DNA of 22,815 bases, taken from contig CAIVYV010000163.1 of NCBI GenBank assembly GCA_903910215.1, positions 1 through 22,815 of the forward strand, given 5' to 3'. The notes beneath the pieces were generated by a model. The model saw only the letters and a list, made by a program, of their open reading frames with translations, was not told where the DNA came from and made no database searches. This document shows, piece after piece, positions 14,527 through 21,349 of this stretch. This DNA comes from an uncultured Pseudomonadota bacterium (GTDB taxonomy: Bacteria; Pseudomonadota; Gammaproteobacteria; Steroidobacterales; Steroidobacteraceae). Positions within the stretch are counted from its first letter, which is position 1. Each line of letters begins with the position of its first letter. The position numbers and the translations under genes were made by a program.

Positions 14527-17358
14527 ATGGCCTTCATCCGCATCCGCGGCGCCCGCAGCCACAACCTTCGCAACCTCGACGTCGACATTCCCCGCGATCG
14601 GCTCGTGGTCGTGACGGGTCTGTCAGGCTCGGGCAAGTCGACGCTCGCCTTCGACACGCTCTACGCGGAGGGTCAGCGCCGATACGTGGAATCGCTGTCG
14701 GCCTACGCCCGGCAGTTTCTCTCGATGATGGAAAAGCCCGATGTCGACCACATCGAAGGCCTATCCCCCGCCATCGCCATCGAGCAGAAAGCGGCGTCCC
14801 ACAATCCGCGCTCGACGGTCGGTACGGTCACCGAGATCCACGACTATTTGCGATTGCTCTACGCGCGTGCCGGCGTACCGCGTTGCCCAGAGCACGGCGT
14901 GTCGCTCGAGGCGCAGACGGTCAGCCAGATGGTCGATCAGATCCTGCGGCTCGAAGAAGGCACGGCGATCCTGCTGCTCGCGCCGCTGGTCGAAGATCGC
15001 AAAGGAGAACACGAGAGCGTGTTACGCGATCTGCAGACTCAAGGTTTCGTGCGTGCCCGCATCGACGGTCAGGTGTACGAACTTGACTCCGCTCCAACGC
15101 TCGATGCGCGACGCAAGCACCGCATCGAAGCCGTGGTGGATAGACTCAAGGTGCGTCCCGATGCGACCCAGCGTATCGCCGAATCGCTGGAAACAGCGCT
15201 GCGCCTTTCGGGCGGTACGGCGAGCGTCTTGCGCATGGACGACACGAAAGCCAAAACAGGCATGCTGTTCTCGAACCGCCATGCCTGCCCGAGTTGTGGG
15301 TATGCCGTGCCGCTGCTCGAACCGAAGATGTTCTCCTTCAATAGCCCCTCCGGCGCCTGCCCGGGATGCGACGGACTCGGCCAACAGGAATTCTTTGATC
15401 CGGCGCGGGTGGCCGCGTTTCCGCATCTGTCGCTGGCGGGTGGCGCGATCCGTGGCTGGGATCGACATAACCCACACTATTTGCAACTGATCACGACGCT
15501 CGCGACGCATTACGGGTTCGACATCGAAGAGCCTTGGCAGGAACTGCCTGCGCGCGTGCGAGACATCCTGCTCTACGGTAGTGGCGAGGAAGAAATCGAA
15601 TTCATCTACGGTATCGGTCGCAGTAAGCACTCGATTCGTAAACACCCCTTCGAGGGAATGCTGCGCAATATCGAACGACGCTATCGCGAAACGGACTCAC
15701 CGGCCGTGCGCGAAGAACTCGCTAAGTACCGCGGCTGGCGCAAGTGCCCCGACTGCGATGGCAGTCGCCTCAACCTGACGGCGCGTCACGTGTTCGTCGG
15801 GGAAAAATCCTTACCGCAGATCACCAGTCTCTCGGTCACCGACACGCGCGATTTCTTCGCAACCTTGCAGGTAGCCGGCTGGCGCGGCGAAGTCGCCGGC
15901 AAGGTCGTCCGCGAGGTCGAAGACAGGCTGCGCTTTTTGGTGGATGTCGGTCTCGACTATCTGACTCTCGATCGCGGTGCCGACACGCTCTCGGGTGGCG
16001 AAGCCCAGCGCATCCGTCTCGCGAGTCAAATCGGCTCGGGGCTTACCGGGGTGATGTACATCCTCGATGAGCCCTCGATAGGACTACATCAAAGAGATAA
16101 TTCACGTTTACTCGCTACGCTGCGCAGGCTGCGCGATCTCGGCAATACCGTGATCATGGTCGAGCACGACGAAGAGGCAATCGACACCGCCGATCACGTC
16201 ATCGATCTCGGCCCCGGTGCTGGCGTTCATGGCGGACGCATCGTGGCGCAGGGGACACCTGCTGACATCCGGGCGAGCGCCGACTCGTTGACGGGACAGT
16301 ATTTGAGCGGGCGTCGGAAGATCCCGATGCCGGCCAGTCGCACGCCGCCGCAATCCAAGCGCATGCTACGCATCGTCGGCGCGAGCGGTCATAACTTGCG
16401 CGATATCAGCGTCGATATCCCGCTCGGACTCTTCACCTGCGTCACCGGCGTCTCAGGCTCGGGCAAGAGTACGCTGATCAACGACACGCTGCTGCGCCGC
16501 GCGAACGCAGAACTCTCCGGCGGCCCGGTCGATGCCGAGCCCTGCAGGGCGATCGAAGGCCTTGAATATCTTGATCGAGTGATCGATATCGACCAGAGCC
16601 CGCTCGGTCGCACACCGCGATCGAACCCTGCCACGTACACCGGCATTTTCACGGGGCTGCGCGAACTCTTCGCGCAAGTTCCCGAAGCCCGTAGTCGCGG
16701 TTACGACGTCGGTCGTTTCAGCTTCAACGTCAAGGGTGGTCGCTGCGAAGCCTGTCAGGGCGATGGCGTCATGCGCGTCGAGATGCACTTCTTGCCGGAT
16801 GTGTTCGTCCCCTGCGACGTTTGTCGCGGCAAGCGCTACAACCGAGAAACACTCGATATTCTCTACCGCGGACGCAGCATCCACGACGTGCTCGAGATGA
16901 CAGTCGAAGATGCTTTGAAGTTTTTTCAAAGTATTCCGTCGGTGCAACCGAAACTGCAAACCCTGCTCGACGTCGGCCTCGGCTATCTCAAGCTTGGACA
17001 AAATGCCACGACGCTCTCAGGCGGCGAAGCGCAACGCGTCAAGCTCGCCCGCGAGCTCGCCAAACGGGCCACCGGCCGAACGCTGTACATCCTCGACGAG
17101 CCGACCACCGGCCTGCATTTTCACGACGTTGCGCAACTGCTGCTCGTTCTGCAACGGCTACGCGACGAAGGTAATACCGTGGTGGTGATCGAACATAATC
17201 TCGATGTCATCCAGACGGCCGATTGGATCATCGATCTCGGACCCGAGGGTGGTCACGGCGGCGGGCGATTGGTCGCTGCCGGCACACCTGAGCAAGTGGC
17301 GCGGCAAGCAGGCTCGCATACCGGTCGCTATTTGGCCGAACGACTCGGGAAGACGTAA
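14527..17358 (+). CDS. uvrA: UvrABC excision nuclease subunit A
   Basis: The 943-residue protein is full length (E. coli 940). It recognises damaged DNA as a dimer with UvrB in nucleotide excision repair. Two ABC ATPase modules are complete: Walker A GLSGSGKS (31-38) and GVSGSGKS (641-648), each with an LSGGEAQR signature further on. Zinc ligands are Cys254, Cys257, Cys278 and Cys281 for the first finger and Cys740, Cys743, Cys763 and Cys766 for the second. An additional CPDC motif lies near residue 407. The ATG at 14527 starts directly at MAFIRIRGARSHNL. It is divergent from ssb, and its last 31 bases overlap the convergent GNAT-like gene. Confidence 0.98.
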   Translation: MAFIRIRGARSHNLRNLDVDIPRDRLVVVTGLSGSGKSTLAFDTLYAEGQRRYVESLSAYARQFLSMMEKPDVDHIEGLSPAIAIEQKAASHNPRSTVGTVTEIHDYLRLLYARAGVPRCPEHGVSLEAQTVSQMVDQILRLEEGTAILLLAPLVEDRKGEHESVLRDLQTQGFVRARIDGQVYELDSAPTLDARRKHRIEAVVDRLKVRPDATQRIAESLETALRLSGGTASVLRMDDTKAKTGMLFSNRHACPSCGYAVPLLEPKMFSFNSPSGACPGCDGLGQQEFFDPARVAAFPHLSLAGGAIRGWDRHNPHYLQLITTLATHYGFDIEEPWQELPARVRDILLYGSGEEEIEFIYGIGRSKHSIRKHPFEGMLRNIERRYRETDSPAVREELAKYRGWRKCPDCDGSRLNLTARHVFVGEKSLPQITSLSVTDTRDFFATLQVAGWRGEVAGKVVREVEDRLRFLVDVGLDYLTLDRGADTLSGGEAQRIRLASQIGSGLTGVMYILDEPSIGLHQRDNSRLLATLRRLRDLGNTVIMVEHDEEAIDTADHVIDLGPGAGVHGGRIVAQGTPADIRASADSLTGQYLSGRRKIPMPASRTPPQSKRMLRIVGASGHNLRDISVDIPLGLFTCVTGVSGSGKSTLINDTLLRRANAELSGGPVDAEPCRAIEGLEYLDRVIDIDQSPLGRTPRSNPATYTGIFTGLRELFAQVPEARSRGYDVGRFSFNVKGGRCEACQGDGVMRVEMHFLPDVFVPCDVCRGKRYNRETLDILYRGRSIHDVLEMTVEDALKFFQSIPSVQPKLQTLLDVGLGYLKLGQNATTLSGGEAQRVKLARELAKRATGRTLYILDEPTTGLHFHDVAQLLLVLQRLRDEGNTVVVIEHNLDVIQTADWIIDLGPEGGHGGGRLVAAGTPEQVARQAGSHTGRYLAERLGKT

Positions 17359-17807
17359 CGCACGTGACCGTCTGCGCGTTCCTCGCGCCGGCGATCTAAC
17401 GCATATCTTTGAATGACGTTGCCCCAAAAGTGCAGCGCTGCCTGATCAGACTGCAGCACCTCGACCTGCCACGGCCCCGCGTAGCGATCGAATAGCAACG
17501 CGGCGGCATGACTACCAACACCGAGACGCCGCAGGCTTGGAACGACATAGAACTCGCGCAAACGCGAAGTGCCGCCGATGACTCTTTCAACGCACGCAAA
17601 GCCTGCGTGCTCCTCGTCACGCCGTAATACGAATAGATCGACGGCACGATCCTGCAACCAGTCGTTGATTTGCTCTCGAGCCAGCAACTCGGTCGACGGC
17701 GGCGTAGCGCGAGAGAGGACAGCAAGCTCATGCAACCAGTCGAGATAAATGCGCTCGAGCCAATCTCTTTCGAGGGGCGGTGTAGCGAGTTGCAGGCGTA
17801 TGGGCAT
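17328..17807 (-). CDS. GNAT-like N-acetyltransferase, substrate unknown
   Basis: The 159-residue protein has the GNAT pattern: strands around DLFVLRRDEEHAGFACVERV (about 57-76), then LREFYVVPSLRRLGVGS (about 83-99). There RRLGVGS fits the R/Q-x-x-G-x-G/A acetyl-CoA pyrophosphate loop. A later segment, VEVLQSDQAALHFWGNVIQRY, resembles the motif B region. It probably transfers an acetyl group from acetyl-CoA to an amine, but the substrate is not predictable. The ATG lies only a few bases past the T-run of the lipoprotein terminator and no Shine-Dalgarno is visible, so its expression is unclear. The 3' end overlaps uvrA by 31 bases, tail to tail. Confidence 0.8.
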   Translation of the reverse strand: MPIRLQLATPPLERDWLERIYLDWLHELAVLSRATPPSTELLAREQINDWLQDRAVDLFVLRRDEEHAGFACVERVIGGTSRLREFYVVPSLRRLGVGSHAAALLFDRYAGPWQVEVLQSDQAALHFWGNVIQRYALDRRREERADGHVRYVFPSRSAK

Positions 17808-17811
17808 GGTC

Positions 17812-17853
17812 TAAAACGAAAAAACCCGGGGGATGGCGGACCATCTTCCCGGG
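17812..17853 (-). terminator. Rho-independent terminator of the small lipoprotein gene
   Basis: On the minus strand AACCCGGG and CCCGGGTT form the base of a long stem; the inner part pairs GATGG with CCATC around a four-base loop. TTTTTT follows, then CGTTTT. This is a strong intrinsic terminator. It sits between the lipoprotein gene and the GNAT gene, which begins at once downstream. A weaker T-rich tract on the other side could help end read-through from uvrA. Confidence 0.85.
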
Positions 17854-17860
17854 TTCTTTG

Positions 17861-17880
17861 GAGGAACGCGAACGTTCCTC
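17861..17880 (-). repeat. Perfect hairpin in the lipoprotein 3' untranslated region
   Basis: GAGGAACG and CGTTCCTC pair over eight bases. In the transcript the four-base loop reads UUCG, a tetraloop sequence known for high stability, although the closing pair is G-C rather than the optimal C-G. It is the middle one of three consecutive hairpins between the lipoprotein stop codon and the T-run. Confidence 0.75.
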
Positions 17881-17888
17881 AGGCTTTC

Positions 17889-17907
17889 ATTCTCTGAATC
17901 AGAGAAT
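17889..17907 (-). repeat. Perfect hairpin at the lipoprotein stop codon
   Basis: ATTCTCTG and CAGAGAAT pair over eight bases around a three-base loop. The first transcribed base of the stem is the T of the lipoprotein TAA stop (17909-17907). It is the first of three consecutive stem-loops behind this gene. Confidence 0.7.
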
Positions 17908-18137
17908 TACTGAGCCGGAGCAGCCTCAGCCGGAGCGGCAGCGGCGTCGGCCGGAGCAGCGGCATCAGCCGGAGCAGCGGCATCAGCCGGGGCGGCCTCA
18001 GCAGGAGCAGCCTCTTCGGCAGCCGGAGCGGCTTCTTCAGCAGCAGGAGCTTCGGCCGGAGCCTCAGCAGGCTTGCCACCGCAGGCGGTCAGAGCGAAAG
18101 CCGCGAGAACAGCGGCGAGAGCGAGCTTCGTGTTCAT
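17907..18137 (-). CDS. Small Ala/Pro/Glu-rich lipoprotein
   Basis: The 76-residue product begins MNTKLALAAVLAAFALTAC, a textbook lipoprotein signal with lipobox LTAC and Cys19. After GGK the mature part is a low-complexity chain of Ala, Pro, Glu and Asp in PAEA, EEAAPA and PADAA units, with no recognisable domain. It is acidic and likely extended, perhaps a spacer between membrane and periplasm. The ATG at 18137 is preferred over an in-frame ATG at 18164 because it puts the signal peptide first and has GGGG upstream. The gene has its own predicted promoter and a strong terminator, so it is a single-gene unit. I do not recognise a family; function is unknown. Confidence 0.85.
   Translation of the reverse strand: MNTKLALAAVLAAFALTACGGKPAEAPAEAPAAEEAAPAAEEAAPAEAAPADAAAPADAAAPADAAAAPAEAAPAQ
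17951..17986. repeat. 18-base tandem repeat in the lipoprotein gene
   Basis: The 18-mer CCGGAGCAGCGGCATCAG occurs twice head to tail without mismatch, and a third degenerate, partial copy follows. In the lipoprotein frame each unit encodes ADAAAP, so copy-number changes would keep the reading frame and only change the length of the spacer. Similar degenerate units flank it. Confidence 0.85.
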
Positions 18138-18215
18138 GTCGTATACCCCAAAAAGTAGTGACACAGAAATTCAAACAACCTAGCTAGTTTGTCTGGCGAT
18201 TTGGATCGCGCGCGG

Positions 18216-18245
18216 ATTCTAGCAACCTTTGCCGAGAATTGGGAA
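18216..18245 (-). promoter_or_regulatory. Predicted promoter of the small lipoprotein gene
   Basis: The minus strand has TAGAAT (18221-18216) preceded by TGC, which makes an extended -10 box (TGCTAGAAT). TTCCCA (18245-18240) lies 18 bases upstream and matches four of six -35 bases. The leader would be about 70 bases long. This is based on motif matches only. Confidence 0.55.
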
Positions 18246-18262
18246 CCGCTGTTGCAGTGCCG

Positions 18263-18278
18263 GTCCCGGAGCCGGGAC
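18263..18278. repeat. Perfect inverted repeat over the predicted pepQ -35 box
   Basis: GTCCCGG and CCGGGAC are separated by two bases. The right arm covers most of the -35 hexamer of the predicted pepQ promoter. It could be an operator for a dimeric regulator or merely GC-rich dyad symmetry. Confidence 0.45.
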
Positions 18279-18302
18279 AAGCCCGCAGCAGCCGCCTAGA
18301 AT
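18274..18302 (+). promoter_or_regulatory. Predicted promoter of pepQ
   Basis: GGGACA (18274-18279) and TAGAAT (18297-18302) are separated by 17 bases, matching four of six and five of six sigma-70 consensus positions. The resulting leader would be about 55 bases. It diverges from the lipoprotein promoter about 50 bases away. Confidence 0.5.
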
Positions 18303-18364
18303 TCGGCGACAGGGTCGCTGCTGGATCAGCGCCCTGGACCCCATTTGGCCAAAGGAATCCTGTC

Positions 18365-19699
18365 ATGAATATGCCCTCCCTCGACTTGCTTTTCCCGGCT
18401 CACATCGCCGAACTGCGATCTCGAACCGACCGGGCCTTGGCAGCAGCCGGGTTCGATGGGGTGGTGTTCCAGTCCGGAGAGCCGCTCGGTCTGGCGCGGG
18501 ATGACCAGCACTACCCATACAAAGCGCACCCACATTTCAAATGGTGGGCGCCGCTCGCCGATGCCGCTGGCTCATTGATCCACTACCGCGCAGGAGCGCG
18601 TCCGCAGCTGATTTTCTTCGTCGCGACGGACTTTTGGTACCAGCCGGCCGCATTGCCGCAGGCTACCTGGGTTGAAGATTTCGACGTGGTCATCGTCCAC
18701 TCGCACGAGGAGGCGCGGGCAGCCTTGCCGAAAGATCTGTCGCGCACCGCGTGGCTCGGAGATTCGCTACCGGAGCTCGGCGGCTACGGCCTCGCCGCAG
18801 TAAACCCCGACGGTCTACTGCGCCGGCTCGACTACACCCGTGCTAGCAAGACCCCGTACGAAATCGAGTGTCTCGCTGAAGCCAATCGAATCGCCCTTCG
18901 CGGTCATGCCGCCGCAGCGGACTGCTTTGCACAAGGGGGCAGTGAGTACGACATTCACCAGGCTTTCGTTGGCGCCTGCGGGCAGCGGGAGCAGGAGCTT
19001 CCCTACAACGCCATCGTGGCACTGAACGAGGCAGGCTCGGTGCTGCACTACCAGATCCTGCAGCGTCACCGTCCGGCACGGCATCGGTCGCTGCTGATCG
19101 ATGCGGGAGCGACGTGTCGCGGATACGGCAGCGATATCACGCGCAGCTACGCCGCCAGCGATGCAGATTCCACCTTCGTTAGCTTGCTTGCGCAGATGGA
19201 TGACTTGCAGCGGCAATTGTGCGCTTTGGTCAAACCGGGAGTCGATTGGCGCGAGATCCACCAAGCCGCCGTCGAAAAAATAGCCACGCTGCTCTGCTCG
19301 AGCGGCATCCTGCGCTGCAGCGTCGAAGAAGCCCTGAGCTCGGGCACGGCACGACTGTTCTTTCCCCATGGCATCGGCCATCTGCTCGGTCTGCAGGTGC
19401 ACGATGTGGGTGGCGTCATGGCGGATGATCGGGGCGGGATGATTCCAAAGCCGGCGCTCGATCCGGCCCTGCGCCTCACCCGCCAACTCGAGGCGGGTTT
19501 CGTGGTGACGATGGAGCCTGGACTCTATTTCGTCGACGCCCTACTCAAACCAGCCCGCAGCTCGCACCATGCGCAGCGAATCGACTGGGGCAAGATCGAC
19601 GCGCTCGCCCCTTACGGCGGCATACGCATCGAAGACAACCTCGTGGTCACCGACTCGGGCGTGCGCAACCTGACTCGCGAGTGCCACGCAGCAGCCTGA
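18365..19699 (+). CDS. pepQ: Xaa-Pro dipeptidase PepQ
   Basis: The 444-residue protein is an M24B metallopeptidase that cleaves Xaa-Pro dipeptides in the cytoplasm, using two metal ions. All five metal ligands are present: Asp246 and Asp257 (LIDAG, GSDITR), His339 (GIGHLLGLQVHD), Glu384 (TMEPGLYF) and Glu423 (GGIRIEDN). These numbers coincide with the E. coli ligands, and the length differs by one residue. The start at ATG 18365 is chosen because AAAGGA lies eight bases upstream; the frame is open further upstream but lacks similarity. An ATG at 18371 is also possible. The gene has a predicted promoter and a downstream terminator, so it is probably monocistronic. Confidence 0.97.
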   Translation: MNMPSLDLLFPAHIAELRSRTDRALAAAGFDGVVFQSGEPLGLARDDQHYPYKAHPHFKWWAPLADAAGSLIHYRAGARPQLIFFVATDFWYQPAALPQATWVEDFDVVIVHSHEEARAALPKDLSRTAWLGDSLPELGGYGLAAVNPDGLLRRLDYTRASKTPYEIECLAEANRIALRGHAAAADCFAQGGSEYDIHQAFVGACGQREQELPYNAIVALNEAGSVLHYQILQRHRPARHRSLLIDAGATCRGYGSDITRSYAASDADSTFVSLLAQMDDLQRQLCALVKPGVDWREIHQAAVEKIATLLCSSGILRCSVEEALSSGTARLFFPHGIGHLLGLQVHDVGGVMADDRGGMIPKPALDPALRLTRQLEAGFVVTMEPGLYFVDALLKPARSSHHAQRIDWGKIDALAPYGGIRIEDNLVVTDSGVRNLTRECHAAA

Positions 19700-19721
19700 A
19701 AGGCGGTAGCCTGAAAAGACA

Positions 19722-19757
19722 ACGGCCGGTGTCCCTTTCGGAACACCGGCCGTTTTT
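19722..19757. terminator. Bidirectional terminator between pepQ and rplQ
   Basis: ACGGCCGGTGT and ACACCGGCCGT form a perfect 11-bp stem around a ten-base loop. TTTTT follows on the plus strand (19753-19757), ending pepQ. On the minus strand the stem is followed by TGTCTTTTC, a T-rich tract, so it can also end the alpha operon 36 bases past the rplQ stop. Confidence 0.88.
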
Positions 19758-19789
19758 CGTGTCGCTCTAAGGCGATCCGGCGGAAGCGA

Positions 19790-20245
19790 TCAGGCAGCCG
19801 CTGCCTTCGCCTTCTTGGCCGGAGCCTTGGCCTTCGCCTTGGCGCGGGGCTTCTTGGCAGGAGCCTCTGCTTCCACCGCAGGTGCCGCAGCCTGATCGAC
19901 CAACTGCATCAACGCCATGGGAGCGGCGTCTCCGGCGCGCGGCATCATGCGCAGGATGCGCGTGTAGCCACCAGCACGAGCTTTGAAGCGCGGACCGAGA
20001 TCAGCGAACAGCTTGTCGACGATCGCCTGATCACGCAGACGCGCGAACGCCAAGCGACGACGCGCCTCGCTGTCGGTCTTGGCGAGCGTGATGAGGGGCT
20101 CGACCACGCGACGCAATTCTTTGGCCTTCGGCAGCGTGGTACGAATCGTCTCGTGACGCAGCAAAGCCACGCTCATGTTGCGCATGAGCGCATGACGGTG
20201 CGGAGCATTGCGCGACAGTTGCCGCCCTGAAAGTCGATGACGCAT
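19790..20245 (-). CDS. rplQ: 50S ribosomal protein L17 with Lys/Ala-rich tail
   Basis: Residues 1 to about 117 match L17 (MRHRLSGRQLSRNAPHRHAL start, VEPLITLAKTD, GYTRILRMMPRAGDAAPMALMQLVD). L17 sits near the peptide exit tunnel of the large subunit. The protein has 151 residues, longer than the 127 of E. coli. The extra C-terminal stretch (about 118-151) is rich in Lys, Ala and Pro (AKKPRAKAKAKAPAKKAKAAAA), resembling histone H1-type tails; such tails occur on ribosomal proteins of several GC-rich bacteria. GAGG lies six bases before the ATG. It is the last gene of the alpha operon. Confidence 0.97.
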   Translation of the reverse strand: MRHRLSGRQLSRNAPHRHALMRNMSVALLRHETIRTTLPKAKELRRVVEPLITLAKTDSEARRRLAFARLRDQAIVDKLFADLGPRFKARAGGYTRILRMMPRAGDAAPMALMQLVDQAAAPAVEAEAPAKKPRAKAKAKAPAKKAKAAAA

Positions 20246-20271
20246 AACAAACCTCGATAAGTCAGTGGGAC

Positions 20272-20296
20272 TTCCGGGCTACTAACGAGCCCGGAA
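20272..20296 (-). repeat. Intercistronic hairpin between rpoA and rplQ
   Basis: TTCCGGGCT and AGCCCGGAA pair perfectly over nine bases around a seven-base loop, in the 57-base gap between the rpoA stop and the rplQ ATG. No T-run follows in the direction of transcription, so it is unlikely to be a full terminator. It may mark RNA processing or tune relative expression of the two genes. Confidence 0.65.
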
Positions 20297-20302
20297 CCCG
20301 AA

Positions 20303-21310
20303 TCACATCAAACCGCCACGTTCTTCTTCGTGACGCAGGCTGGCCGGCGGCCAACCATCAAGACGCATGCCGAGCATCAAGCCGTGGCTCTGCAACACTT
20401 CCTTGATCTCGGTAAGCGACTTCTTGCCGAGATTCGGGGTGCGCAGCAGCTCAACCTCAGTGCGCTGCACGAGATCGCCGATGTAGTGGATGTTCTCCGC
20501 CTTCAGGCAGTTGGCGCTACGAACGGTGAGCTCGAGCTCATCGACCGGGCGCAACAGGATCGGGTCGAACTGAGCCGACTCGGACTTGCCGGCAGACTCT
20601 TCCTCACCCTGCAGATCGACGAACACTGACAGCTGATCCTTGAGGATGCTGCCAGCGCGGCGAATCGCCTCTTCGGCATCGATCGTGCCGTTGGTTTCGA
20701 TGTCGAGGACGAGCTTGTCGAGATCGGTACGCTGTTCGACACGAGCCGCATCGACGGAGTACGTGACGCGACGGATCGGGCTGAACGACGCATCGAGCTG
20801 CAGCCGACCGATCGGACGAGCCGCTTCCTCGAAGGCAATGCGCTGGGCAGCCGGGCGATAGCCACGGCCGCGCTCGACGCGCAGCACCATCGTCAACTCA
20901 CCCGCCTTGGTCAGGTTGGCGATGACGAGTTCCGGATTGACCACTTCGACGTCGTGATCGGTCTGGATGTCACCCGCGGTCACCGGACCCGGCCCTTTCT
21001 TTGAGAGACGCAGCTCAGCCGAATCGCGCGTGTGCATGCGGATAGCGACTTGCTTGAGGTTCAACAGGATGTCGACGACGTCCTCTTGAACACCCTCGAT
21101 GCTGGTGTACTCGTGCAGTACGCCCTCGATCTCCACTTCGGTGATCGCAGCGCCCGGCATGGACGAGAGCAGCACGCGACGCAGCGCATTGCCGAGCGTG
21201 TGGCCGAAACCGCGCTCGAACGGCTCGATGACCACGCGCGCCTGACGCGGCGCGAGCGGGCTAACCTTCACCACGCGGGGCTTCAGGAACTCGCCGACTG
21301 ATCCATGCAT
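20303..21310 (-). CDS. rpoA: RNA polymerase alpha subunit
   Basis: The 335-residue protein has the N-terminal assembly domain (about 1-235, with GFGHTLGNALRRVLLSSMPG near residues 33-52). An acidic linker with Gly, Glu and Ser follows (about 236-250), then the C-terminal domain (about 251-325, with ELTVRSANCLKAENI and LLRTPNLGKKSLTEI). The latter binds UP elements and activators. AGAGGA precedes the ATG by eight bases. It follows rpsD by 39 bases. The protein is a few residues longer than E. coli RpoA at its C-terminus, otherwise ordinary. Confidence 0.98.
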   Translation of the reverse strand: MHGSVGEFLKPRVVKVSPLAPRQARVVIEPFERGFGHTLGNALRRVLLSSMPGAAITEVEIEGVLHEYTSIEGVQEDVVDILLNLKQVAIRMHTRDSAELRLSKKGPGPVTAGDIQTDHDVEVVNPELVIANLTKAGELTMVLRVERGRGYRPAAQRIAFEEAARPIGRLQLDASFSPIRRVTYSVDAARVEQRTDLDKLVLDIETNGTIDAEEAIRRAGSILKDQLSVFVDLQGEEESAGKSESAQFDPILLRPVDELELTVRSANCLKAENIHYIGDLVQRTEVELLRTPNLGKKSLTEIKEVLQSHGLMLGMRLDGWPPASLRHEEERGGLM

Positions 21311-21349
21311 GTTCGATTCCTCTTTCCTGTTTCGAGAACGACCCGACTA

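Noticed and set aside
17858..18187. Gln/Pro/Arg/Glu-rich frame on the plus strand over the lipoprotein gene
   Set aside because: It arises from reading the Ala/Pro codon repeats antisense. The minus-strand frame has a clear lipobox, promoter and terminator.
18239..18364. N-terminal extension of pepQ upstream of 18365
   Set aside because: It covers the predicted promoter and hairpin, has no similarity, and a good ribosome binding site precedes 18365.
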